Origin: an uncultured Cardiobacterium sp.
Lineage (GTDB): Bacteria > Pseudomonadota > Gammaproteobacteria > Cardiobacteriales > Cardiobacteriaceae
Direction: 5' to 3'
Assembly: GCF_938028825.1 (NCBI RefSeq)
Contig: NZ_CALIZP010000022.1
Coordinates: 62,001-126,000 of the forward strand
DNA length: 64,000 bases
In this document: one piece after another, positions 1 through 8,602 of the stretch
Position numbering within the stretch: the stretch's first letter is position 1
Layout: the number at the start of each line of letters is the position of its first letter
The notes under the pieces: model-generated
The model's input: only the letters and a program-made list of their open reading frames with translations
Databases searched by the model: none
Told to the model about the DNA's origin: nothing
Position numbers and translations under genes: made by a program

Positions 1-46
1 CTTGCCAAAGACCGATGTCTTTTTCTTGTACGACCTGTTTTGTCAT
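1..46 (-). CDS. 5' end of an unidentified gene running off the left edge
   Basis: An ATG at 46-44 on the minus strand is preceded at 7-base spacing by a perfect Shine-Dalgarno AGGAGGT (60-54). It opens a frame reading MTKQVVQEKDIGLWQ to the window edge. The strong ribosome binding site is the main evidence that this is a real start. Fifteen residues are too few to assign a family. Confidence 0.55.
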   Translation of the reverse strand, partial: MTKQVVQEKDIGLWQ

Positions 47-296
47 GGCAGGTACCTCCTGAACCTTCTTTCTTGTGAACGAGTTATATGCCTATTGCGT
101 GGCATTGTCAAATATCGCGACCCGTTGGCCGGGAAGTACGGCTTTGCCGCACTACCCATCTGCGGCAGAAAACGGACATTCTTGCAGACATCAAATGTGT
201 GCAGGTTTCTGTATGCGGCTGAATCTGTTTGTGGTTATGCGGACATTCCGACGGACATTTTTTCGCCTACAATAGGCTTTTTTGTGAGGGTCTCCC

Positions 297-1415
297 ATGC
301 AGGAAGTGGAGAAAAGGGTGGAGTGCCAGCGTTTTAGCCCTGTTACTTTTCGGATAGGCGTTGATGAACGGCGAATCGAGTTGCTGCGGGTACGCGTAGA
401 AGATGCCTGGCGGCGCTTTACTTCGTCGCCTGTCGCCGGCATTGCCGCTTCACTGGAAAAAGAGGTGCTGGCGACCGGTATCTACGGCACACACACCATT
501 GAGGGCGGCGATTTGAGCGAGGAGGAGACCTCCGCCATCCTGGAAACTGGGAAGAGGACGGCAGGTGCCAATGCGACGGCCGTATTGAACCTGCGCAGCG
601 CCTATGAATACGCCGGGAACGATGCCGCTGCGGCCGATTGGCTGCTTTCGCCGCAATACATCTGCAAGGTGCATGAACTCGTCACGCAAGACCTGCCGCA
701 TGAGTACAACCGCCCGGGTGAATATCGGGACAACCGCAAGGATCTGGTAACCAGGGTCGGCAATCCGGCCTATAAGCCGCCGCAATATATCGGGGATATT
801 GTCCGCTGCGTTGAGGGGCTTTGTACCTGGCACGCGGAGCTGGCGGCGCAGGGCATCCCCGCCCTTATCCGCGCTCCCCTGGTGCACTACTACTATGAAA
901 TCATCCACCCCTTCTGGGACGGCAACGGCCGCGTGGGGCGGGTGTTGGAAGCTTCCATCCTTGTTCATGACGGCATGGTGTATGCGCCTTTCGCACAGGC
1001 GCGCTATTATTTGGATCAGATTGACCGTTATTTCAGCCTGTTTACTGCCACGCGGCAGGCAGGGAAAGCCAAAAGACCGGATGCCAATACGGATTTTGTC
1101 TGTTTCTTCCTGGAAGGTATGTTGAAGACCATCAACAATTTGCATGACCGGGTCAATCACATGACGAAAATCCTGCTGTTTTCTTTCCGCCTCTCCTCGG
1201 CATTGCGTGACAAAACAATCAACCAGCGGCAATTCCAAATCCTGAAATTTATTCAGGAGAATCCGGGGCTGTATACCCGCAAAATGCTGGCGGGAATGCC
1301 CTGGTATCAGGCGCTGTATCAAAAAGTCACTGACAGGACGCTGCGGCGCGATTGGCTGGTGATGGACACATGGCTTGATGTGACGGAAGGACATTATCTT
1401 TATCCCAAAATATAG
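297..1415 (+). CDS. Fic family protein (probable AMP transferase)
   Basis: 372 residues. The Fic core motif HPFWDGNGRVGR begins near residue 204, with the catalytic His and the anion-binding GNGR loop intact, so AMP (or other NMP) transfer from a nucleotide to a target protein is expected. THTIEG at residues 65-70 fits the (S/T)xxxE(G/N) inhibitory helix placed N-terminal to the Fic domain (class II), so the protein is probably self-inhibited. The C-terminal 80 residues look like a winged helix. The ATG at 297 follows GAGGG at 286-290. No antitoxin gene is adjacent, consistent with built-in inhibition. Targets cannot be read from sequence. Confidence 0.9.
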   Translation: MQEVEKRVECQRFSPVTFRIGVDERRIELLRVRVEDAWRRFTSSPVAGIAASLEKEVLATGIYGTHTIEGGDLSEEETSAILETGKRTAGANATAVLNLRSAYEYAGNDAAAADWLLSPQYICKVHELVTQDLPHEYNRPGEYRDNRKDLVTRVGNPAYKPPQYIGDIVRCVEGLCTWHAELAAQGIPALIRAPLVHYYYEIIHPFWDGNGRVGRVLEASILVHDGMVYAPFAQARYYLDQIDRYFSLFTATRQAGKAKRPDANTDFVCFFLEGMLKTINNLHDRVNHMTKILLFSFRLSSALRDKTINQRQFQILKFIQENPGLYTRKMLAGMPWYQALYQKVTDRTLRRDWLVMDTWLDVTEGHYLYPKI

Positions 1416-1509
1416 CGTCATTGATTTGCACACGGAAATACAGCCCGCGCGTTTTCGCCGTCTGCACTCACAGCATCCACGGCCGGATGCAGTGATACTG
1501 CAAGGATGT

Positions 1510-2082
1510 TTATACCCGCGTCTTTCCGGCAAAAAAGGCCGCCAGCTGCGTTCGTACCGCATTGCGTACGGTCTCGGCATCATCCTCTTTTGCTGTGATG
1601 CGGATCAACGCAATACCTGCACTGCGCAAGGCATGTTCCTTGCCTTCATCATTGATATCGGCCAGGTCCGATAACCGGTGGCCACTCCCATCAATCTCAA
1701 TAGCCACCAATGGCATGAAGTCATCGTCACAGACAAGAACATCGACCCGCTTGCTGTTGATGGCGCTGTGTGCGCGCTTGTCCGGGTTACGCAGAAATTC
1801 TCCGAGACACACCTGAGCCAGAACACGCTCTTTGCGTTGCCGCTCTAGAACTATGCCAAGCGCGGCCAGATAGGCCATGCGTTCCAGGCGGTTGCAGACT
1901 TTCTGCTTTTGATAGCTGTTGGCAAGGATGATACGCAGATTTTCTTCTGCCCGAGTCTTACGATAGTCCTGGTAAGAAGCTGTTTTTTGCTGTTCTTCGG
2001 CAGAGTTCTTCGATCTGCTGCTCTTTGCAACTATGACAAAAAACACTATCAACACTATCAGAACAAGGAGGACAATTTCCAT
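1510..2082 (-). CDS. DUF2726 domain protein with N-terminal membrane anchor
   Basis: 190 residues. Residues 3-18 form one hydrophobic helix; the following segment is charged. The C-terminal half carries the pattern RVDVLVCDDD...LVAIEIDG...K..AL..AGI.LIRI, typical of DUF2726, which resembles restriction-endonuclease-like folds (D and ExD-type residues present). Function is unknown. It converges on the Fic gene, with 94 bases between stop codons. The start at 2082 has GAGAGG upstream. Together with the Fic gene it seems to be an inserted cassette, because the 5' part of the neighbouring TPM gene is missing right behind its start. Confidence 0.75.
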   Translation of the reverse strand: MEIVLLVLIVLIVFFVIVAKSSRSKNSAEEQQKTASYQDYRKTRAEENLRIILANSYQKQKVCNRLERMAYLAALGIVLERQRKERVLAQVCLGEFLRNPDKRAHSAINSKRVDVLVCDDDFMPLVAIEIDGSGHRLSDLADINDEGKEHALRSAGIALIRITAKEDDAETVRNAVRTQLAAFFAGKTRV

Positions 2083-2102
2083 TTTGCAGAACCTCTCTAG
2101 CG

Positions 2103-2288
2103 GTCATCCCGCAGAACATCTGGGACGACCTTGCCGCACGCACCCTGCGCCAATTCAAGGCGGGCGGCGAAGTCGCCGCGCTGGACAGCCTCATCGCCGA
2201 CGGCGCCGCGCTCTTGCGCCAACACTTTGGCAAACCCGACGACCCGCACGGCAACGAACTGCCCGACAACCCCGTCATCATCGAATAA
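2103..2288 (+). pseudogene. 3' fragment of a TPM-domain (COG3762-type) protein gene
   Basis: The frame ending at TAA 2286-2288 encodes about 60 residues, including VIPQNIWDDLAARTLRQFKAG and ending NELPDNPVIIE. This resembles the C-terminus of TPM-domain proteins that sit beside LemA genes (familiar ending HxRNELPDxP). There is no start codon or N-terminal two thirds of the domain. The upstream sequence belongs to the divergent DUF2726 gene, so the 5' part was lost, probably when the Fic/DUF2726 cassette arrived. Family assignment is from pattern recognition only. Confidence 0.55.
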
Positions 2289-2376
2289 ACCGGCGGGATT
2301 GCGATAAAAAAGCGGCAGGCATGATGGCTGTAATGTTAAGATTTATTCGCAATTACATTCACAGCCGGAGTTCCCC

Positions 2377-4539
2377 ATGCGCCAACCCTTCCCCGCCCAC
2401 CTGTCCCGCAAACCGCTCATCAGCCTGACTTCCCTCGCCATGCTCGCGCCTGTCGCCTTCGCGGCATCGGGCGAGCCTGCGACGTTGGCGCCGGTCGTCG
2501 TCAAGGCCGAGCGGTCGCTGGAAACCAACTACACCATCCCCGCCAGCATCTCGGCTACCGGACTGGACCTCACCCTACGCGAAACGCCGCAGTCCATTTC
2601 CGTCATGACGCAAAAGCGCATGGAAGAGCAACAACTTAATAGCGTGAGTGAAGTTATTGCGCACGCCCCTGGCATCTATTTCCAGAAATATGGCAACAGC
2701 GCCGACGGCTATCACTACTACATCTCCCGCGGATACCGCATTGACAACGTCAATATCGACGGACTTGACGCCAGCGGAGACGGCTCCGGTTACGGCCTGT
2801 CCCTGCACAATACCGACAGCGCCGTTTACGAATCGGCGAGCGTCGTGCGCGGTTCGACCGGCTTGAGAAACGGCATCGGCGATCCGGGCGGCAATATCCA
2901 GATGCAGCGCAAACGCCCGACCGCCGAGCCGCATTTCAGCATTGATGTTGGCGCGGGAACATGGGGACATTACCGCACCGTTTTCGATGGCAATGGCGCC
3001 TTGAACCACAACGGCAGCCTGCGTGGTCGCGCGGTTGCCATCTACGACCGCGGCGGCCTGTGGCAGCGCCGCGCCCGGCAAGATGGCAAAACCCTCTACG
3101 GCATACTCGAATACGACCTCACCCCGCAGACGATGGTCAGCGCAGGGCTGCAACTGAGCGACGTACACAGCAAACACTCGACGCCCGGCTCCTTCTCCTC
3201 CTGGTATGGCGATGCAGACAGCGGCTACCGTCTGCTCTTGATGCAACCGCGCGACAACAACGCCGCGGAATGGTCATACAGCAAGCGGCGTCGCAGCGAA
3301 GTCTTTACCCGACTGGAACACGATTTTAATGACGACTGGAAACTCAGCGCCGCCTATAGCTACCGCTTCGGCAAGGCCGACAACCACTACGGCATCGGCG
3401 GCAGTTACGACGTTAAAGCCGACGGCAGCGCGCAACTCGTCACCATCAAAGAAAACTTCCATCCGACAGAGCACGCCTTCGATATGCACCTTGATGGAAA
3501 ATACCCGCTCTTTAGCCGCCAGCACGAATTCCAGATGGGCATCAGCCATAACGACTACCGCGATGGCAAAAACGCCAAATACGATACCCGCGCCGATGAC
3601 CCCGTGGATGACCTTTTCGCCTTTGTACGCGATGGCAAAATTGAGCGGCCGGAAAACGAATTACTGGGTTACGGCACCAATAAAAAACAAACCACTTCCC
3701 TGTATGGCGCGACCCGCATCCATCTCAATGACGATTGGGCATTACTTGCCGGAGCGCGTCTCACCAACTGGAAAAGAACCGGATACGATTTCCGCAATGA
3801 CTACATTCCGCGGGTGCGTAAAGAAAACGGCGTTTTCACCCCCTATCTGGGGCTGACCTACGATTTCACCAACAACCTCACCGCCTATGCCAATTACAGC
3901 ACCATTTTCCAGCCGCAGGACAATGAGGACATAAACCACAACCCGCTGGATCCGGAAAAAGGCGCGACTTACGAATTGGGCGTCAAAGGCGCATGGCTGG
4001 ATGACCGCCTGAATGCTTCGGCAGCGGTATTTGAAGTGCGCAAGGACAACCTTGCCGTCAAAGCGGGCAAACACGCCGACGGCTCGGACTACTACCGCGC
4101 CGAAGACAACACCAAAGGGCGTGGCTGGGAGCTGACCCTTTCCGGCGAACCGCTACCGGACTGGCGCGTGGACGCTTCCTATACCCGTACTAAAATTGAA
4201 GACCGCACAGGCGCGCGCCTGAAAACCGATGCCCCGCTGCATTTATTCAAAGCATTCTCCAGCTATGACGTGAATGAACAATGGACGATCGGTGGCGGCA
4301 TTAACTGGCAGAGTAAAATCTTTGCCAAAAGCGAGATTGATGATCCCGTCGGAATTGTTGCCAACACACAAAAATCCTATGCCACCGTAGACCTCATGGC
4401 GCAATACCGGCCGACAAAAAACCTGCGCTTTACCCTCAATGCCAACAACCTCTTTGACCAGAAATACAAAACCATTCCCGATGCGTTAAGTTTCGGCGCG
4501 CCGCGTCATGTGATGGCGACATTCCGATACGAATTTTAG
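2377..4539 (+). CDS. TonB-dependent siderophore receptor
   Basis: 720 residues, the usual length for ferric-siderophore receptors. A signal peptide ends near AFA (residue 29-31), followed by a TonB-box-like segment (TLAPVVVKA), the plug (RETPQSISVMTQ...RGYRIDNVNIDG) and a 22-strand-type barrel ending in HVMATFRYEF with the terminal aromatic residue used for outer membrane insertion. The pattern fits the FhuE/FoxA-like group, but the siderophore cannot be named. It leads an iron-associated cluster with the PepSY-TM gene downstream. I found no convincing Fur box in the 88 bases upstream. Its TAG stop lies in the end of a miniature repeat. Confidence 0.93.
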   Translation: MRQPFPAHLSRKPLISLTSLAMLAPVAFAASGEPATLAPVVVKAERSLETNYTIPASISATGLDLTLRETPQSISVMTQKRMEEQQLNSVSEVIAHAPGIYFQKYGNSADGYHYYISRGYRIDNVNIDGLDASGDGSGYGLSLHNTDSAVYESASVVRGSTGLRNGIGDPGGNIQMQRKRPTAEPHFSIDVGAGTWGHYRTVFDGNGALNHNGSLRGRAVAIYDRGGLWQRRARQDGKTLYGILEYDLTPQTMVSAGLQLSDVHSKHSTPGSFSSWYGDADSGYRLLLMQPRDNNAAEWSYSKRRRSEVFTRLEHDFNDDWKLSAAYSYRFGKADNHYGIGGSYDVKADGSAQLVTIKENFHPTEHAFDMHLDGKYPLFSRQHEFQMGISHNDYRDGKNAKYDTRADDPVDDLFAFVRDGKIERPENELLGYGTNKKQTTSLYGATRIHLNDDWALLAGARLTNWKRTGYDFRNDYIPRVRKENGVFTPYLGLTYDFTNNLTAYANYSTIFQPQDNEDINHNPLDPEKGATYELGVKGAWLDDRLNASAAVFEVRKDNLAVKAGKHADGSDYYRAEDNTKGRGWELTLSGEPLPDWRVDASYTRTKIEDRTGARLKTDAPLHLFKAFSSYDVNEQWTIGGGINWQSKIFAKSEIDDPVGIVANTQKSYATVDLMAQYRPTKNLRFTLNANNLFDQKYKTIPDALSFGAPRHVMATFRYEF

Positions 4540-4614
4540 GGGCGCGTTGACAATTGATACATCCCCCTCCCCCGCTTCGCAGGGGAGGGAAATTCAAATT
4601 GCAAACACGCCCTA
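4537..4614 (-). repeat. Short miniature element, copy 1 (TAGGG-type inverted ends)
   Basis: A 78-base element with imperfect inverted ends: TAGGGGCGCGTTGACAATTG at 4537 and, on the other strand, TAGGGCGTGTTTGCAATTTG from 4614. The interior has a GC-rich palindrome (CCTCCCCCGC...). Its left end supplies the TAG stop of the receptor gene. A related, longer copy lies at 7742-7900. Confidence 0.65.
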
Positions 4615-4713
4615 AATATTGAAGCATCGTTTCTTACCGTGCGGGCAAAGGACTGCCACGCGAAAAGCGGGTGGTGCTACACTGCGTCCATATCATCCCA
4701 AGCGGAGAAAAAC

Positions 4714-5688
4714 ATGACGCTGCAAAATGATTTCCACGCGATGGTCGAATATGCGAGCAAAGCCCCTTCCGGGCATAACACCCAGCCGTGGTTTTTTACC
4801 CTTGGCGCGGATGCCATCACGATTACGCCCGATTTCAGCAAACGCCTGCCGGTGGTGGATCCCGACGACCGTGAACTCTTTATCAGCCTGGGCTGCGCCG
4901 CGGAAAACCTGCGCATTGCCGCCAACCATTACGGCTATGCGACCACGACCGCAGTCAGCGCGGCAGGCACAATTACCGTCCGCCTCGACAAACAGCCCGG
5001 CGCGCAGCTGGATCCGCTGTTCGCACAGATTCCGCTGCGGCAGACCAACCGCGCGCGTTACGACGGCCGCAACATTCCGCAGGCGCTGCTGGACGGCATA
5101 CTCGCCGCCGCACAAAGTGACGACACCGTGCGTCTGCGCGTCTGGGACAAAAACGCGCCGCAATTCGCGCAACTTACGGAATTGGTCATGGACGGCAACC
5201 GCGCCCAGTTGGGCGACGAAGCCTTCAAGCGCGAGTTGCTCTCCTGGATTCGCTTCAACAAAGCGCACAGCGAGCGCACCCTGGACGGCCTGAGTTACGC
5301 GGTGATGGGCGCGCCCAACCTGCCCGCGTGGATGACCAAACCGATTATCCGGCTCGCGCTGAAGGCGAACGCGCAGAACAAGGCCGACGGCAAAAAAATC
5401 GCTTCCGCCTCGCACCTGCTGCTGCTTGCGACCGATGACGACACCATCCCCGCGTGGATTGCCGCAGGCGCCGTGCTGCAACGCCTGCTGCTGCTCCTGA
5501 CCGAACAGGGCATTGCCAGCGCCTGGCTCAACCAGCCGTGCGAAGTGGCAGAGCTGCGCGCCCGCCTTGGCCGCGAACTCGCCTTGGGCGGCCAATACCC
5601 GCAGTTGCTGCTCCACCTGGGCTACGCCGCGCCGCTGCCTTATGCCAAACGCAAGCCGGTAGAAGCAGTCATCCGGGAAGCGTCGTAA
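4714..5688 (+). CDS. Nitroreductase-like (Acg type) FMN oxidoreductase
   Basis: 324 residues from the ATG at 4714, chosen because GGAGA lies just upstream and similarity begins at once. APSGHNTQPWFF near residue 15 is the FMN-contacting motif of the Acg/nitroreductase group, and the two-domain length fits that group. It probably reduces a small molecule with FMN; the substrate is unknown. Location between a siderophore receptor and a PepSY-TM protein raises the possibility of a link with ferric-siderophore handling, but this is only positional. Confidence 0.75.
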   Translation: MTLQNDFHAMVEYASKAPSGHNTQPWFFTLGADAITITPDFSKRLPVVDPDDRELFISLGCAAENLRIAANHYGYATTTAVSAAGTITVRLDKQPGAQLDPLFAQIPLRQTNRARYDGRNIPQALLDGILAAAQSDDTVRLRVWDKNAPQFAQLTELVMDGNRAQLGDEAFKRELLSWIRFNKAHSERTLDGLSYAVMGAPNLPAWMTKPIIRLALKANAQNKADGKKIASASHLLLLATDDDTIPAWIAAGAVLQRLLLLLTEQGIASAWLNQPCEVAELRARLGRELALGGQYPQLLLHLGYAAPLPYAKRKPVEAVIREAS

Positions 5689-5763
5689 CCGCACGGGGCA
5701 GAAACCGCCCGCAGCGCGACAACGGAAAAGCACAACCCCGTAATCATCTCAACGAACATTGCC

Positions 5764-6312
5764 ATGCTTGCCGCCATCACCGCCCTCGCGCTGTTTTTCA
5801 GCTTCCTCGCCGCGTTTTACGGCTACCTCGCCGCACCGCAACAGCGCCTTTTGCCCGCGCCGTTACCGTGGCGCTACGCGGGCGATATGGCGTGGCGGGC
5901 GGCGTTGGCAGCGCTGCTGCTGTGGGTGTCGCGTTTTGGCGGTTACGGCGTGTTGGTCGCCATCGCCGCCGTGCTGGTTGGTCTGGGTGTCTTGCCGCTG
6001 CTCGCATTGATGCGGCGTTTTGCCTGGCGTGAATGGCTGTTGGGCGGCGCCGCGCGTCCGGACGGCTGGGGCAGGGCGCTGGCCGCGCTTTGTCTGGGGT
6101 TGCCGTTGGCGCTTTTTTGCTGGCTGCCGTTTTTGCGCGGCCTGCCGCCCGCCATGCGCGGGGAGGCGGGCGCGTTTTTTGTGTGGATGGTCGGCATTTC
6201 CTGGCTGGCGCTCTGCGGCGGCGTGTATTTCCTGCGCAATGCGCGTAGCGCCTGGCGGCTGCTGTTTTGCGCCAATCTGCTGGCGGCGCTGTTTTTCGGC
6301 TTGACGGCATGA
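5764..6312 (+). CDS. Integral membrane protein of the iron cluster
   Basis: 182 residues, very hydrophobic, with about six predicted membrane segments (residues 1-22, 40-55, 60-78, 100-118, 130-150, 160-180). Its stop overlaps the next start (ATGA at 6309-6312), so it is translationally coupled to the PepSY-TM gene. Small membrane proteins often accompany PepSY-TM proteins next to siderophore receptors. I do not recognise the exact family. Confidence 0.7.
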   Translation: MLAAITALALFFSFLAAFYGYLAAPQQRLLPAPLPWRYAGDMAWRAALAALLLWVSRFGGYGVLVAIAAVLVGLGVLPLLALMRRFAWREWLLGGAARPDGWGRALAALCLGLPLALFCWLPFLRGLPPAMRGEAGAFFVWMVGISWLALCGGVYFLRNARSAWRLLFCANLLAALFFGLTA

Positions 6313-7745
6313 AAGTCGCGAGCCATCTGCTGAAAACGCATTTGCCGCTGCACACCTGGTGCGGCGTGGTGAGCGCGCTCTTTCTCATCGTCTGTTTTCT
6401 CGCGGGCGCGCTGACGCTGTTTCTCGACGACTTGAACCGCTGGGCAGCGCCACCGCCGCCGTCGGTCATGCCCGCGCCCGATGCGCGACAGCAGGCGCAG
6501 TTGCTGGATTACATGGCGGCGCATCCTGAAATCACGACGACATTCACCCTGCATCTGCGCACGACGGCGGATGCCCCCGCGCCGCTCTCCTGGGAGCGGG
6601 ACGGGGAACAGTTCTGGGCGACGCGGGATGTCAACGGACAATGGCGCCGTTTTAGCGCGCCCCTTCCGGCCTTGGGCGAGGTGCTGGACGATTTGCACCG
6701 CACGGCGGGCATTCCCGGCGCGGTGGGCGGTTACACGATGGGTGTGGTCGCCGTCTTGTATGCGCTGGCGCTCATTTCCGGCACGGTGCTGCTGTTGCCG
6801 CGCCTCAAGCGGCAGCTTTTCGCCTTGCGCCCCGAAGGCGGCCGCCGTCGCGCCTGGCTGGATTTGCACAACCTGCTCGGCCTCACCGCGTTGCCGTTTC
6901 ATCTGGTGATCGCCATCACGACTGCCGTGTTCGTTTTCTATGCGCCGCTGGAGCAGGCGATGCGGGCGCTGTCGCCCGCCGCGGACACGGACGTCGCAGA
7001 AGCCGCAAGGCAGGGCGAATTGCTGCCTCCCGCCACGCTGCTTGCCCGTGCGCAGGCGTTCGCCCCCGCATTGCAGGCGGAGCGCATGGTTTTCGATGCG
7101 CTCGATGACCGTGCGGAAGCGCTAGTCGTGGTTCTCGGCGGGACAGCCACCGGCGGGCGCAGACTGTATGTGGCGCTCAACCCCTACGGCGGCGCGCTGC
7201 GCTACCGCAACAGCGGCGGCAGTTTTTATCACGCCGCCAGCGATGCCTTCGCCGCGTTGCACTTCGGCAACTACGGCGGCTACCCGCTGCGCTGGCTATA
7301 TTTCGTGCTGGCGCTTGCGGGAGCGGTGCTGTTTTACACGGGCAACCTGCTCTGGCTCGGCAAACGCGCACGCGGCGAGCGGCGCGACGTGCGGCTGCTG
7401 GCGGCGCTGACCGTCGGCACCAGCTGCGGCGCTATCTGCGGCATGGCGACAATGCTGCTCACCGCACGCTTTCAGCCGCTGCTGCCGCTTGCTGCAGAAA
7501 CACTGGCACACGCCAGCTACTATCTGCCGTTTCTCGCCGCCAATGCGTACGCGCTGCGACGCGGGGCGGGGGCGACGGCCGCGCTGCTTTGCGTCTCTAT
7601 CGCGCTGCTCTGCGCCATACCGGCGACGACCGGACTGGCCGTGGTGGGATGGCTGCCGTTTGTGCCACGGTTGTTGTTGCCGGTGGATGCCACGGCGCTC
7701 CTGCTCGCGCTCACCTTGTATCCGTTTACCCGAAAAGCCCGCTAG
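6309..7745 (+). CDS. PepSY-associated TM helix protein (PiuB/FegA-like)
   Basis: 478 residues from the ATG at 6309, which overlaps the preceding stop. The N-terminal segment LPLHTWCGVVSALFLIVCFLAG is the first helix of PepSY-TM proteins. A PepSY-like periplasmic part follows, then HTAGIPG...GG near residue 135, DLHNLLG with a conserved His, and HFGNYGG-LRWLYF near residue 318. These histidines are thought to carry haem or metal. The family is linked to reduction or release of siderophore iron at the inner membrane. It forms an operon with the upstream membrane protein. Its TAG stop lies inside a miniature element. Confidence 0.85.
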   Translation: MKVASHLLKTHLPLHTWCGVVSALFLIVCFLAGALTLFLDDLNRWAAPPPPSVMPAPDARQQAQLLDYMAAHPEITTTFTLHLRTTADAPAPLSWERDGEQFWATRDVNGQWRRFSAPLPALGEVLDDLHRTAGIPGAVGGYTMGVVAVLYALALISGTVLLLPRLKRQLFALRPEGGRRRAWLDLHNLLGLTALPFHLVIAITTAVFVFYAPLEQAMRALSPAADTDVAEAARQGELLPPATLLARAQAFAPALQAERMVFDALDDRAEALVVVLGGTATGGRRLYVALNPYGGALRYRNSGGSFYHAASDAFAALHFGNYGGYPLRWLYFVLALAGAVLFYTGNLLWLGKRARGERRDVRLLAALTVGTSCGAICGMATMLLTARFQPLLPLAAETLAHASYYLPFLAANAYALRRGAGATAALLCVSIALLCAIPATTGLAVVGWLPFVPRLLLPVDATALLLALTLYPFTRKAR

Positions 7746-7900
7746 GGCGTGTTTGCAATTTGAATTTCCCGCCCCTGCGAAGCGGGGGAGGGACGGGGCT
7801 CCCCTTGAAAAAGGCGGACGCCTTTTTCAAGGGAACCCGGGGAGGGGGGGTGAAAACCGCGTAGCGACCGCATTCAAAACGAAATGCAAACAGCCCCTAG
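7742..7900 (+). repeat. Miniature element, copy 2 (TAGGG-type inverted ends)
   Basis: About 159 bases bounded by CTAG on both sides, with inverted ends CTAGGGCGTGTTTGCAATTT and, from the other side, CTAGGGGCTGTTTGCATTTC. The first 50 bases match the 4537-4614 copy in inverted orientation. The interior holds strong hairpins. Its two ends provide the TAG stops of the PepSY gene (7743-7745) and of the convergent vapC gene (7897-7899). Confidence 0.7.
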
Positions 7901-8298
7901 GCATGGAATGGATTGATGATTTGCAGACTTTCAACTGTGAAACCGTGCTGCATGTCTTCCGAGTAGAGGACGCGACAGTTCGACTCAATGGCTACCGCAA
8001 CAATCATGGCATCGTAGATGCTGAAATGATGCCTGCGCGCAAGGTTCAGCCCCAAACGATGCACACTCAGCGTTAGCGGCCGGATAATACAAACCGGCAT
8101 CAGCGCTTGCAGGAAGTCATCGATTTCCTCCCAAGCCATCTGCCACTTGCGTCGCATCACATTGCTGACCTCGTTCAGTACCTGCACACTCACGACGCCC
8201 TTTTGGCTCAACAACCGGGCCGCTGTTTCAGCCTTTGCTTCTTCAGCCGAGAGCAGATACAGCACCACATTGCTGTCAAAGGCGATGTCAGCGGGCAT
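7897..8298 (-). CDS. vapC: PIN-domain ribonuclease toxin (VapC type)
   Basis: 133 residues from the ATG at 8298. DSNVVLYLL at residues 8-16 carries the first PIN-domain acidic residue. A Glu in LNEVSN near residue 42 and the SIYDAMIVAVA segment near residue 98 supply further acidic residues, giving the expected Mg-binding site for RNA cleavage. It overlaps the upstream antitoxin gene by 11 bases, as in vapBC operons. The stop codon lies in the end of the adjacent miniature element, so the last residues may have been altered by its insertion. Confidence 0.88.
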   Translation of the reverse strand: MPADIAFDSNVVLYLLSAEEAKAETAARLLSQKGVVSVQVLNEVSNVMRRKWQMAWEEIDDFLQALMPVCIIRPLTLSVHRLGLNLARRHHFSIYDAMIVAVAIESNCRVLYSEDMQHGFTVESLQIINPFHA

Positions 8299-8521
8299 GG
8301 GCTTCTTCACGGTCAAAGACAAACCCCGGTGGCATGCGCCCGCGAAAATGACGGATTCGTTCGAGAAAGGCCAAGTCTTCATCGGTCGTTCTGCGGATAG
8401 CAAAGGTATTGGCGTCAGCAACCAGGATCTCAATATCGTCCCCCTCTTTCAGTTGCAGTGCCTGCGCTACGGCGGCAGGGATGCGTACTGCCAGGCTGTT
8501 ACCCCACTTGGCCACTTGCAT
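8288..8521 (-). CDS. vapB: AbrB/SpoVT-fold antitoxin (VapB type)
   Basis: 77 residues. MQVAKWGNSLAVRIP followed by a short strand-helix pattern is the swapped-hairpin AbrB DNA-binding fold used by MazE and VapB antitoxins. The acidic/aromatic C-terminus (FRGRMPPGFVFDREE) is the likely toxin-binding tail. GAGAGCC precedes the ATG. The operon is probably autoregulated through the palindrome at 8542-8565. Confidence 0.88.
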   Translation of the reverse strand: MQVAKWGNSLAVRIPAAVAQALQLKEGDDIEILVADANTFAIRRTTDEDLAFLERIRHFRGRMPPGFVFDREEAHAR

Positions 8522-8541
8522 AATAGGCTCTCTATTGGATG

Positions 8542-8565
8542 GATATACATGGAAAATTGTATATC
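8542..8565. promoter_or_regulatory. Probable vapBC operator palindrome
   Basis: Perfect 8-base inverted repeat GATATACA / TGTATATC with an 8-base AT-rich spacer, 20 bases before the vapB start. AbrB-fold antitoxins typically bind such sites. The binding role is inferred. Confidence 0.6.
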
Positions 8566-8574
8566 ACCCGGAAT

Positions 8575-8598
8575 AAAAAAGGAGCCTTGCGGCTCCTG
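8575..8598 (-). terminator. Intrinsic terminator of minus-strand operon A
   Basis: GGAGCC-TTGC-GGCTCC hairpin, followed on the minus strand by a run of six T. It closes the operon ending with the 8603-9319 gene. A near copy serves operon B at 10066-10090. Confidence 0.8.
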
Positions 8599-8602
8599 GG
8601 TG

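Noticed and set aside
2289..2376. Fur box upstream of the siderophore receptor
   Set aside because: The AT-rich stretch near 2330-2355 matches the 19-base consensus poorly, so I did not list it.
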